Below are positions 26,079-34,878 of a stretch of DNA of 64,000 nt, piece after piece; the stretch's first letter is position 1; the number at the start of each line of letters is the position of its first letter. Position numbers and translations under genes: made by a program. The DNA comes from Zhongshania aliphaticivorans (GTDB lineage Bacteria > Pseudomonadota > Gammaproteobacteria > Pseudomonadales > Spongiibacteraceae). The DNA is taken from assembly GCF_902705875.1 (NCBI RefSeq), contig NZ_CACSIK010000001.1, positions 756,742 through 820,741 on the forward strand. The letters run 5' to 3'. Under the pieces are notes generated by a model that was not told the DNA's origin, did not search any database, and saw only the letters and a program-made list of their open reading frames with translations.

Positions 26079-29000
26079 ATGGCTCACGAATTTGAAACAA
26101 TAAAAAACAGTATAGAACGCTACGAAGCCAGATTGCGTCACTTGCTGAGTACTGATGAACAATTACGCAATATCATGCCTTTGCCCGAGGTGACTGAGGC
26201 GGCAAACGCAGAGGGTTTGACTGCCGTTGAGCGTATTGACGAAATTTTAAATGGTTATGCGAACCGAGAAGCCTTGGGGATGCGTGATTATACATTGGTT
26301 CAAGATGTTTCAGGGCGGCAGGTAAAAGAGTATCTACCAGCGTTTTCAACAATCACTTACGCCGAATTTAGAGATGGTGTTAAAGCTATCGCCAATGCAT
26401 GGAGGCATGAGCCCGGCATTGTGGTGGCGAGTGATGAGTTCGTGGCCATTATTGGTTTTACCAGTACTGATTTTTTCATGCTGGATTTAGCTTGTATTTA
26501 TGCCCAGGCGGTCAGTGTGCCTTTGCAAAGTGCGACATCAGGCGCTGACCTAGATGAGATATTTGTCAACGTGAACCCCGCGGCGCTGGCAGCAACTATC
26601 GATGACTTGGTCGTTGCTGCTAAGCATGCAGTGATCCACGGCAGTATACGTACGCTAATTGCTTTCGATTGCGATCTGAGAGCGGATTACGATAAAGAAC
26701 AAATGCAAGAAGCCAATGCTATTTTGGAGCAGGGAGGGGTAGATACTCGTCTAATTACAGTAGATGAGCTCAAAGAGCTCGGCAGTAAGTATGAATGGGA
26801 ATACATGCCTGCGCACGCAGATGGCGATGATCGGTTGTCATTGATTCTGCACTCGTCTGGATCCACAGGTAAGCCCAAAGGTGCAATGCTTACGGATAAA
26901 ATGCAAGCACAGCACTGGACTCCCACTGCACAAGACAAGACGCCGGGTGTGGGTGTCACTTTTGGTCCTTTAAACCACGGCATGGGTAGGAATTACTCTT
27001 ATACGCTGTTGCGTAAAGGCGGTGTGGTTTATTCAACGCTGAAGTCGGATATGTCGACACTGTTCGATGATATTCGCATAGCGCGGCCGACTCACTTATC
27101 TATCTTTCCCCGCGTGCTTGAATTGGTTTATCAGTACTTCCAGAATGAAGTTACCAGCCTCAAAGCTAAGGGCGTAGAGCAGCAGGCGGCAGAATCTCAA
27201 GTGATCGAGAATATGCGATACACCTTTTTAGGTGACCGTTTGATGTCCAGTGTTTATGGCTCCGCGCCAACATCACCTAAAGTCGTTAAGTTTATGAGCG
27301 ATTGCTTTTTGACTTATATGGTCGAAGGTTACGCCAACACCGAAACTGGGGCGGGCTCTATCGCCGCAGATGGCTATATCAATAAAGACACCGTATTGGA
27401 TTACAAGCTCGTCGATGTGCCAGAGCTAGGTTATTACAGTGCCGATAAACCTAACCCACGTGGCGAGTTAGTTTTTAAAGGTCGCTGGCAGATTAAAGGC
27501 TATTACAAAGACTCAGAGGCCACTGCGGGCTTGTTGGATGAGGACGGTTATATTCAAACCGGTGATATCGTTGAATTGATTGGCCCAGATCGCATAAAAA
27601 TTATTGATCGTCGCAAAGACGTTATCAAATTATCTCAGGCTGAATATGTCGCAGTTGGGCCGTTGGGCACTGTGTTTGAATCCGGAAGCCCAGTTATTAA
27701 GCAGATATTTATTGACGGCAGTTCATTGCGCTCCTACTTATTGGCAGTTGTCGTCCCCGACTTAGAGAATGTAGCGAGTGCCTTGGGTAAAAATTATACG
27801 GAAGATGAGTTGCGGTATTTAATCCGCTCCGAAATGCTCCGAGTTGGGGAAGAGCGAGAACTTAAGAGCTTTGAAATCCCCCGCGATTTTATTATCGAAC
27901 TGAATGAGTTCAGTCAGGAAAATGGCCTGTTATCCAGTGTGCGAAAACGCCTGCGTCCGGCGCTAAAAGCGAAGTACGGTAAGTGCATGGAAGAAATATA
28001 TCTGGCTCATGAAGAGCAGCAAAATCAAGCCTACGAGTCTTTGAAAGACCCCAGCTCAACACTGTCTGTTGAAGAGAAATTGCTGCGCTTAGCTGAGCTT
28101 ACCTTAAGTGCAGATCCTGCTGATGATCTATTGGATAAGACCTTTAGCGAGCTGGGTGGCGATTCACTCGGCGCGGTAACTTTTTCTCTCGATATAGAAA
28201 ATATTTTAGGCGTTAAGTTAGCGGCTGATAGCGTGCTAAGCCCAACGGGCTGTATTCGCAAATGGGCCAAAGAAATTGAGGCTACATTGTCGGGTGTGGG
28301 CTCCCTCCATACACACCAGACAAGCTTTGCAAGCGTCCATGGCGAAGGCGCAACGGAGATTCATGGCTCCGACCTGGTTATTTCAAAGTTTATTGATGCA
28401 GACACTTTGCAGCAGGTCAAATCAGTACAAGCCGTTGTCGATGATGAGCGCGTAGTATTTATCACCGGCGCCAATGGTTTTATGGGCCGCCATGCCTGCC
28501 TACAGTGGATGGAACGCTTGGCGCCTGTTGGCGGCAAAGTAATTTCTATTGTCCGCGCCCGCAGTAATGAAGAAGCCCGAGAGCGTGTTGATGCCGGCTT
28601 TATGGGTATTGATGCTGAACTTGAAAAACATTACCAGGCCTTAGCCGCTAAGCACTTGGAAGTACTGGCTGGTGACGTGGGTGAATTTAAACTGGGCTTG
28701 TCTGATGAGGATTTTAATCGCATCAGCGAAGAGGCCGATCGAGTGTGTCATATCGCAGCACTGGTTAACCACCGCTTAAGCTATGAGCATTTGTTTGGGC
28801 CCAACGTTGCCGGCACAGCAGAGATTGTGCGCTTGGCGGTGACGTCAAAAATTAAACCCATCGACTTTATCTCGTCGGAAGGTACGCTGCGGCTGATGGA
28901 TCTTAGTACCGGCGATCCTGAGTCAGCGCTGCCCTTGCCGACGGTTCCGATCGATGGTGATGTTTACGCACAGGGCTACGCCGCCACTAAATGGGCTGGT

Positions 29001-29648
29001 GAACATATGCTACGCCAGGTGCATCGTGATTACGGCGTGCCGGTGAATATCCTGCGCGGTAATATGATGCTGCCACACCAGAGCTATATCGGTCAGATCA
29101 ATCACACCGATATGTTCGGGCGCTTGTTGTACAGTGTGATAGCAACAGGCCTAGCTCCGGAGTCGTTCTACGTCAAAGCAGAGGACGGAAGTAAACTGTC
29201 TGCACATTATGACGGTAGCCCAGTCGATATTGTGGCAGCCTCGGTTGTTGCTAACGCTAACTTCAATCACCGTGACTGTGTCGCTGTCAATATGACGAAT
29301 TATCACGTTGATGATGGCTGTTCACTCGATAGTTTTGTCGATGCGATCGAAACAGCTGGCTATGACATCAGTCGAGTTGCAGATCATGCTGATTGGCGTA
29401 GTCGTTTCGAAGAAAAACTAAATAATCTCACCGAAGAGCAAAAGCAGCGCTCTGCCAAAGAGGTTATGGGAGCCTATGCGGCTCCGCGCCCTACGGAAGA
29501 CCTGAGCCATGCTGCGACTAACTACAAGAAGATAGTACCTACTTTAAGTACTGGGCCTGAGCTTCCTCATCTTGATGAAAAATACATTCACAAATGTTTA
29601 GAAGATCTAAAGGAGCTGGGTTTTATCGATGATGAAGGGGTCTTATAG
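26079..29648 (+). CDS. car: Carboxylic acid reductase (adenylation-PCP-thioester reductase)
   Basis: A 1189-residue three-domain enzyme, matching the usual carboxylic acid reductase length of about 1170. Residues 1-650 are the adenylation domain, with the ATP loop SSGSTGKPKG at 259-268, YANTETGAGS, and the hinge DRRKDVIKLSQAEYV. The carrier domain holds LGGDSLGA with the phosphopantetheine serine S696. The C-terminal reductase domain has the NADPH motif TGANGFMG at 796-803 and the catalytic Y967/K971 (GYAATKWAGE). The reaction is ATP- and NADPH-dependent reduction of a free acid to its aldehyde. It needs a phosphopantetheinyl transferase, not encoded here. SDR genes flank its cluster. The substrate acid is unknown; the architecture is unambiguous. 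Confidence 0.93.
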   Translation: MAHEFETIKNSIERYEARLRHLLSTDEQLRNIMPLPEVTEAANAEGLTAVERIDEILNGYANREALGMRDYTLVQDVSGRQVKEYLPAFSTITYAEFRDGVKAIANAWRHEPGIVVASDEFVAIIGFTSTDFFMLDLACIYAQAVSVPLQSATSGADLDEIFVNVNPAALAATIDDLVVAAKHAVIHGSIRTLIAFDCDLRADYDKEQMQEANAILEQGGVDTRLITVDELKELGSKYEWEYMPAHADGDDRLSLILHSSGSTGKPKGAMLTDKMQAQHWTPTAQDKTPGVGVTFGPLNHGMGRNYSYTLLRKGGVVYSTLKSDMSTLFDDIRIARPTHLSIFPRVLELVYQYFQNEVTSLKAKGVEQQAAESQVIENMRYTFLGDRLMSSVYGSAPTSPKVVKFMSDCFLTYMVEGYANTETGAGSIAADGYINKDTVLDYKLVDVPELGYYSADKPNPRGELVFKGRWQIKGYYKDSEATAGLLDEDGYIQTGDIVELIGPDRIKIIDRRKDVIKLSQAEYVAVGPLGTVFESGSPVIKQIFIDGSSLRSYLLAVVVPDLENVASALGKNYTEDELRYLIRSEMLRVGEERELKSFEIPRDFIIELNEFSQENGLLSSVRKRLRPALKAKYGKCMEEIYLAHEEQQNQAYESLKDPSSTLSVEEKLLRLAELTLSADPADDLLDKTFSELGGDSLGAVTFSLDIENILGVKLAADSVLSPTGCIRKWAKEIEATLSGVGSLHTHQTSFASVHGEGATEIHGSDLVISKFIDADTLQQVKSVQAVVDDERVVFITGANGFMGRHACLQWMERLAPVGGKVISIVRARSNEEARERVDAGFMGIDAELEKHYQALAAKHLEVLAGDVGEFKLGLSDEDFNRISEEADRVCHIAALVNHRLSYEHLFGPNVAGTAEIVRLAVTSKIKPIDFISSEGTLRLMDLSTGDPESALPLPTVPIDGDVYAQGYAATKWAGEHMLRQVHRDYGVPVNILRGNMMLPHQSYIGQINHTDMFGRLLYSVIATGLAPESFYVKAEDGSKLSAHYDGSPVDIVAASVVANANFNHRDCVAVNMTNYHVDDGCSLDSFVDAIETAGYDISRVADHADWRSRFEEKLNNLTEEQKQRSAKEVMGAYAAPRPTEDLSHAATNYKKIVPTLSTGPELPHLDEKYIHKCLEDLKELGFIDDEGVL

Positions 29649-29686
29649 ACCTCTTGTATTTAGCCTTAATGAAATGAGAATAAAAA

Positions 29687-31012
29687 ATGTCAGAAGCCAA
29701 AAGTACAAAGATAGAGGAACAAGAGCCACCGCCGATTCCACAACAGGATAAGGTCGATCATGGTCTTTACCGCTGGTATGTTCTAGGTGTGCTAGTGCTT
29801 GTTTATGCATTTAGCTATATGGATAGGCAGATTGTGTCTATCTTGTTAGAAGATCTGCGTGACGAGTTTGCTATGACAGATACCCAGTTAGGTTTGCTTT
29901 CTGGTCTGGCATTTGTACTGTTTTATGCAACGCTCGGAGTACCCATTGCAAGACTGGCGGATCGCAGTAATCGAGTCAGGATAGTCGCGATTGCGGTTAG
30001 TGTTTGGAGTGCTATGACGGCGGTATGCGGTTTAGCGGGATCGTTTTGGCATCTTTTTTTGGCCAGAGTAGGTGTCGGTGTTGGCGAGGCGGGTGGAGGC
30101 CCGCCATCACTGGCTATTGTTTCTGATTACTTTGCTCCCAAAGAGCGAGCTTTTGCCACGTCCATCTATGCAATGGGGCCTACCATCGGCAGCTTTATCG
30201 GCTTGGCTGCGGGAGGCTGGGTAGCTCAGGAGTACGGTTGGCGTTGGGCTTTCTTGGGTATGGGGCTGCCAGGCATCGCACTGGGTTTAATTCTATACAC
30301 CACTGTGCGCGAGCCAGTGCGAGGGGGGCTTGACCCCGTTGTTACCGACCCAAAACAAGAACAAGAAAGTTTTTTTAATACGGTGAAGGCGCTGATTCGC
30401 AATCGATTGTGGTTGTGGGTCACGCTGGGGCAAGCATTTGCGGTATTTGTTGGTTACGGTTTTTCGTCGTGGAAGCCCTCGTTTTATCTGCGCAAGTTCG
30501 ATCTCACGCAGGCCGAAGTCGGCAGCCTGCTGGGTATTATGGGCTTGCTTGTAGGGGTGCCAAGTTTACTCGCGGGGGGATTCATTGGTGACCGAATTAT
30601 TGCACGGTCTCGAAAATTGGCTGTACGTTGCATTGGTTACTCGGTACTTCTAGTCATTCCGTTTTATGCTACATCTTTAGTGTTAGACAGCTGGATTGCG
30701 ACTACCCTGTTATTAGGTGTTGGCCTGATGTTCTATCAAATTGGTTATGGTACATCAGTCTCAATATCTCTATCAGCGGTGGCTCCGAGTCAAAGGGCCT
30801 TGGCGATGTCATTTGGGTTTCTTTTAGCGAACCTGTTGGGTCTTGGTTTGGGTCCACTTTTAATTGGGGTGATTAGTGATGCTGCTAGCGGTATTTTTGG
30901 TGAGGACTCGTTGGCGTTTTCACTCGGTATTTGCTTGTTCAGTATGGTTATATCTTTTGTTTTTTACTGGGTCGCAGGAAGCGAGATAGCTCGCCAGAAA
31001 TCTGCTATCTAA
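29687..31012 (+). CDS. MFS transporter, Spinster-like
   Basis: A 441-residue major facilitator permease with about 12 membrane segments after a hydrophilic, proline-rich 27-residue N terminus. Marks of the Spinster-like branch are YAFSYMDRQIVSILLEDLRDEFAMTDTQLGLLSGLAF in helices 1-2, GVPIARLADRSNRVRIV in the loop to helix 3, and ARVGVGVGEAGGGPPSLAIVSDYF in helices 4-5. Bacterial members commonly sit in steroid, terpenoid or hexuronate clusters. It lies 38 bases after the carboxylic acid reductase and is probably cotranscribed, so it likely imports the acid or a related lipid-like compound (inference). Confidence 0.9.
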   Translation: MSEAKSTKIEEQEPPPIPQQDKVDHGLYRWYVLGVLVLVYAFSYMDRQIVSILLEDLRDEFAMTDTQLGLLSGLAFVLFYATLGVPIARLADRSNRVRIVAIAVSVWSAMTAVCGLAGSFWHLFLARVGVGVGEAGGGPPSLAIVSDYFAPKERAFATSIYAMGPTIGSFIGLAAGGWVAQEYGWRWAFLGMGLPGIALGLILYTTVREPVRGGLDPVVTDPKQEQESFFNTVKALIRNRLWLWVTLGQAFAVFVGYGFSSWKPSFYLRKFDLTQAEVGSLLGIMGLLVGVPSLLAGGFIGDRIIARSRKLAVRCIGYSVLLVIPFYATSLVLDSWIATTLLLGVGLMFYQIGYGTSVSISLSAVAPSQRALAMSFGFLLANLLGLGLGPLLIGVISDAASGIFGEDSLAFSLGICLFSMVISFVFYWVAGSEIARQKSAI

Positions 31013-31103
31013 ACTCAGCATGGTTTTTATAGTGAAATTGCCCTGTTACTAACTAAGGAGGCTTACGGGCTCCTCTCTTAATTTTGAATTGGTGTTATTA
31101 GAT

Positions 31104-33491
31104 ATGTCTTTTGATAGCGTGGCATTAGAAGAATTTAGACGTGAGGTTTCGTTATTTTTAGACGAAGAAATTACACCGATAATCAAAGAGGCGGGCAGAA
31201 AAATAACCAGTATGTTTTCACCTTTTGATGAAGCCTTAGCTTTTCAAAAGCTATTACATAAAAAAAAGGGCTGGGCCGGCGTATCTTGGCCGCTGGAATA
31301 CGGTGGCACAGGCTGGGGTGTTGAACAGCAAGTTATTTTCCATGAGGCCTGTCGAGAGCGCGAGTTGCCCTTTTTATTGCCAAATGCACTTCAGATGGTT
31401 GGGCCAGCAATTATGCGTTTTGGCAGCGACCAACAGAAACAGCGATTTTTGCCGGAAATTCTACGGGGTGATGCCTACTGGACGCAAGGTTATTCAGAGC
31501 CTGGTGCGGGCTCTGATTTAGTCTCTTTGCAATGCCGAGCAGTGCGTGACGGTGATGATTACATTATTAACGGCAGTAAAATTTGGACTACCTTGGCGCA
31601 TCGCTCCAATCGAATGTTCATGCTTGTTAAGACCGATGTAGAGTGTAAGCCTCAGCGTGGAATCACCTTTTTGTTGCTCGATCGAACTGACTTTCCCGGC
31701 ATGGAGGTTCGCCCAATTATTGGCTTGGATGGCTGCCCAGAGCAGTGTGAAGTGTTCTTTGATAATGTCAGGGTACCGGTCTCTAGCCGTTTGGGCGAAG
31801 AGAATGAGGGCTGGTCAGTTGCCAAGTACTTACTAGAACATGAGCGCGGCGGTTCTGCAGGAACTGGTACATTAATTCTGAAAGCTCTAGAGCATATTAA
31901 GTCTATGGCTGCGACTCTTGGCGATGGCTTTGGTGGAAGCTTGTATGACGACGGCGCCTTTCAAGCTCGCCTTGCCGCACTTTATCTTGAGGCCAAAAGC
32001 GTATCCGCCGTAGAAGAAAAAATGTTTTCACTGGATATGGGCGGCGCTGAGTCTGGTCCCTTTAGCTCGCTGGTTAAGGTGGTATGGACAGAATGTTTGC
32101 AGCGCGTGTGCACTTTTTCGGTCGATGTATGCGGCAGCTTAGTACTACCATTACAGTTAGAGGCATTGGAGGTTGGTAGCGACGTCGAGGCGATAGGTGA
32201 TCCGGCAATGCTGATCGTCATGCCAAGATACCTCAATAATCAAGCCTGCAGTATTTATGGCGGCAGTAATGAAATTCAACGTCAGATTATAGCCAAAGCG
32301 GTGTTGTCAGGTTTGACCCTGAGCCGAAGCAAAAACCCAATAGGTCATGCTGCGTCGCCATTTTCTGAAGACCAAATGCAATTGCTAAATGACAGTATGG
32401 ATCGCTTTTTTGCGGACAACTACGATTTTGATTTTCGTCAGAAAACTGTCAAATCAGAGTTGGGCTATTCTCAAGACCACTGGCGTCAATACGCGGAATT
32501 TGGCTGGTTGGGAATTCCCTTCGATGAGTCCTTAGATGGCTTTGGCGGCAGTCTATTAGACACACTTTACTTGGCAAATACCTTTGGTGATGTACTCGCT
32601 CTGGAGCCCTACTTGAGCGCCGTGGTATTGGCGGGTGGGGTGATTGCGTCGGGGTCTAATGAGTTAATTAAATCGCGTGTTATTCCAGAGATTATTTCGG
32701 GGGAGGCGATTGCCGCATTAGCTTATGAAGAAAAACTTTCTCGAGGTAATCCCTGTTACCTCGGCACCACAGCTTCTGAAGTCGCTGATGGTTTCCATTT
32801 ACGTGGTGAGAAAGTGACTGTACTCAATGCGCAGCAAGCTCGCTACTTGGTGGTGTCCGCTCGAACGGCAGGTGCTATTGATGACCGTAATGGAGTAAGC
32901 CTGTTTTTAGTTGATTTGCACGAGACTCCTCTGCCAATCGTCGCTTATTCTATGGTTGATGGTCATCGCGCGGCTAATATCGTGTTTGATGTAGTGGTAG
33001 CTAAAGAGAATGTAATCGCTGGTGGTAGAGAAGGTTTTAGCCTTCTAAATAAAGCCTTAAATGACGGTATTTTATATTCAGCGGCTGAGTCGCTTTCGGC
33101 AATTAAAACCCTGCTTACTGATACGGTTAGCTACACCACTGAACGTAAGCAGTTCGGTATGCCGTTAGCGAGCTTTCAAACCTTAAATCATAAGATGGCC
33201 GATATGTTTATCAGCTACCAACAGCTCGATAGCTTATATGAACAAACAGTCAATATGTATACGCAAACTGGCAGTGTGAGTAGTGAGCAAATTTCTCTAC
33301 TCAAAGCCCAACTGGGTGTATCTGGCCGCTTTGTCGGTGAGGCAGCCATTCATTTACACGGCGGTATGGGCATGACTGACGAGCTCAGAGTGGGTCATTA
33401 CTTTAAACGTTTGGTGGTGAATAATGCTGTGTTTGGCAATACGGATTTTCATTACAAGCGACTTTGGCGTGAAGTAGATGCTGTGGCATAA
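31104..33491 (+). CDS. Fused two-domain acyl-CoA dehydrogenase (FadE34-like)
   Basis: A 795-residue protein from ATG 31104, consistent with the start of its paralog; a TTG at 31089 would add five residues. Residues 1-400 are a complete large-type acyl-CoA dehydrogenase (WTQGYSEPGAGSDL, IYGGSNEIQRQ). After a short SRSKNPIGHAASPF linker, residues about 418-795 are a complete small-type partner (FGWLGIPFDESLDGFGG, TERKQFGMPLASFQTLNHKM, LHGGMGMTDELRVGHYFKRL). The halves correspond in order to the separate genes at 13648 and 14853. Mycobacterial FadE34 has the same fused arrangement and acts on sterol side-chain CoAs. The product should desaturate a bulky acyl-CoA. No ribosome site is strong; AAGGAGG lies too far upstream. 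Confidence 0.9.
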   Translation: MSFDSVALEEFRREVSLFLDEEITPIIKEAGRKITSMFSPFDEALAFQKLLHKKKGWAGVSWPLEYGGTGWGVEQQVIFHEACRERELPFLLPNALQMVGPAIMRFGSDQQKQRFLPEILRGDAYWTQGYSEPGAGSDLVSLQCRAVRDGDDYIINGSKIWTTLAHRSNRMFMLVKTDVECKPQRGITFLLLDRTDFPGMEVRPIIGLDGCPEQCEVFFDNVRVPVSSRLGEENEGWSVAKYLLEHERGGSAGTGTLILKALEHIKSMAATLGDGFGGSLYDDGAFQARLAALYLEAKSVSAVEEKMFSLDMGGAESGPFSSLVKVVWTECLQRVCTFSVDVCGSLVLPLQLEALEVGSDVEAIGDPAMLIVMPRYLNNQACSIYGGSNEIQRQIIAKAVLSGLTLSRSKNPIGHAASPFSEDQMQLLNDSMDRFFADNYDFDFRQKTVKSELGYSQDHWRQYAEFGWLGIPFDESLDGFGGSLLDTLYLANTFGDVLALEPYLSAVVLAGGVIASGSNELIKSRVIPEIISGEAIAALAYEEKLSRGNPCYLGTTASEVADGFHLRGEKVTVLNAQQARYLVVSARTAGAIDDRNGVSLFLVDLHETPLPIVAYSMVDGHRAANIVFDVVVAKENVIAGGREGFSLLNKALNDGILYSAAESLSAIKTLLTDTVSYTTERKQFGMPLASFQTLNHKMADMFISYQQLDSLYEQTVNMYTQTGSVSSEQISLLKAQLGVSGRFVGEAAIHLHGGMGMTDELRVGHYFKRLVVNNAVFGNTDFHYKRLWREVDAVA

Positions 33492-33515
33492 CGATCAATA
33501 ATAAATGGAGACTAT

Positions 33516-34418
33516 ATGAGCACTAGATTCACAGCTGACAATGTGCCAGATATGAGCGCGAAAACCGTAGTCATAACCGGCGCCAATACCGGCTTAGGGT
33601 TTGAGACAGCAAAGGTACTTGCAGGACGTGGCGCCAATGTCGTTATTGCCTGTCGTTCACAGCTGAAAGCCGACAAGGCAATGGCTTTAATTCGTGAAAC
33701 GCACCGCGATGCTAAGCTCAGTTCGGTAGCGCTCGATCTTGGCTCTTTAGCTTCTATTAAGGCCGCAGCCAAAAACATTAATGCCTTGCCGAGCTTGGAC
33801 ATACTGATTAATAACGCCGGTATTATGATTCCGCCCTATGAGCTAACCGTTGATGGCTTTGAGTCGCAGTTTGGGGTTAACCACTTAGGGCCATTTGCGC
33901 TAACAGGGTTATTACTCGATAAATTAAATACAAGTCCTGGGGGGCGTATTGTAAATACAAGTAGTCTTGCTGCGAACAATGGCAAATTCTTATTTGATGA
34001 TGTAAATGCTGAGCTAGGCTATGACGCGATGAAGCGCTATAGCATGAGTAAACTGACCAACGGGGTATTTTCGAAAGAGCTGGATAAACGCCTGAAAGCC
34101 GCTGGCTCTAGGTGTGTATCCATCGCCTGTCATCCGGGTATAGCCACTACCGACCTGTCACGGCATTTTCCGTGGTGGGTAATGCTGGGTGCGCCATTTA
34201 TTTCGCTATTATGTAACTCTCCGGCCCAGGGTGCGTGGCCGACCTTGATGGCGGCAACCGATGTGACTTTGAGAGGAGGGGAATATTGCGGACCCTCAAA
34301 GCGTCAGCAAATGGCGGGCCCTGCCAAATTGTTGAGCTTGGCCAGCTATGATCAAGTAGAGGCGGACAGGCTTTGGGCTATCTCCGTGGAAATGACGGGT
34401 GTTAATTATCTAAGTTGA
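33516..34418 (+). CDS. Short-chain dehydrogenase/reductase, second copy of the retinol dehydrogenase-like type
   Basis: A 300-residue SDR with TGANTGLG (21-28), NNAG (99-102), the serine region NTSSLA (147-152) and Y175xxxK179 (YSMSK). It shares the overall length and FESQFGVNHLGPFAL segment with the SDR at 25068 and is the same subfamily, though clearly diverged. It follows the fused acyl-CoA dehydrogenase by 24 bases and precedes a thioesterase by 17, so all are probably one transcript. The likely role is NADP-linked interconversion of a hydroxyl or carbonyl group on the pathway substrate. Confidence 0.89.
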   Translation: MSTRFTADNVPDMSAKTVVITGANTGLGFETAKVLAGRGANVVIACRSQLKADKAMALIRETHRDAKLSSVALDLGSLASIKAAAKNINALPSLDILINNAGIMIPPYELTVDGFESQFGVNHLGPFALTGLLLDKLNTSPGGRIVNTSSLAANNGKFLFDDVNAELGYDAMKRYSMSKLTNGVFSKELDKRLKAAGSRCVSIACHPGIATTDLSRHFPWWVMLGAPFISLLCNSPAQGAWPTLMAATDVTLRGGEYCGPSKRQQMAGPAKLLSLASYDQVEADRLWAISVEMTGVNYLS

Positions 34419-34435
34419 AGGCGAATTAAAAAAAG

Positions 34436-34858
34436 ATGAGAGATATAAAAGAAATTATTGATGAGCTTAACCGTGACCAGTTACCATTTTTGATTATGTT
34501 GGGCGCCAAGGTTATTAGTTTGGATCCAGAGCGACAAAGCTGCAAAATGGAATTTAATGTGAGTACAGATCTTTGCCACTCTGTTGATGTGATACAGGGA
34601 GGTTTTGTAACCGCCATGCTAGATGCGGTTATGAGCCATGGGTTAATTGGCTTAAGTGAGGATATTGTTAATGTTTCGTCGCTGGAAATAAAAACCACTT
34701 ACTTAGAGCCAAGTCGAGCTGGGAAAATAATAGCCGAAGGGAAAATTATTAAAACGGGGTATAAATTAGCCTTTATGGAAGGACGGCTCTATAACGCCGA
34801 AGGTGATCTTACGGCTACAGCATCGACCGTTGGAAAACTAGCTCGTAAGTCGGTATAG
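34436..34858 (+). CDS. PaaI-family hotdog-fold acyl-CoA thioesterase
   Basis: A 140-residue hotdog protein of the PaaI/YdiI type. The motif VIQGGFVTAMLDAVMSHG corresponds to the HGGxxxxLaDxa signature of the family, with the usual His replaced by Gln at the front and Asp retained in the central helix; SSLEIKTTYLEPSR is the conserved next strand. Members hydrolyse aryl- or acyl-CoA thioesters and recycle CoA in degradative pathways. It is the last gene of the plus-strand group that starts with the SDR at 25068, and is convergent with the AraC-type regulator. It could supply the free acid that carboxylic acid reductase needs (inference). Confidence 0.85.
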   Translation: MRDIKEIIDELNRDQLPFLIMLGAKVISLDPERQSCKMEFNVSTDLCHSVDVIQGGFVTAMLDAVMSHGLIGLSEDIVNVSSLEIKTTYLEPSRAGKIIAEGKIIKTGYKLAFMEGRLYNAEGDLTATASTVGKLARKSV

Positions 34859-34878
34859 ACAGGGGTGGGCTCGCCATT

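Noticed and set aside
31053..31077. AAGGAGG followed by CTCCTC as a ribosome site or hairpin for the fused dehydrogenase
   Set aside because: It lies over 40 bases before the start codon and the stem is only four pairs, so neither role is supported.
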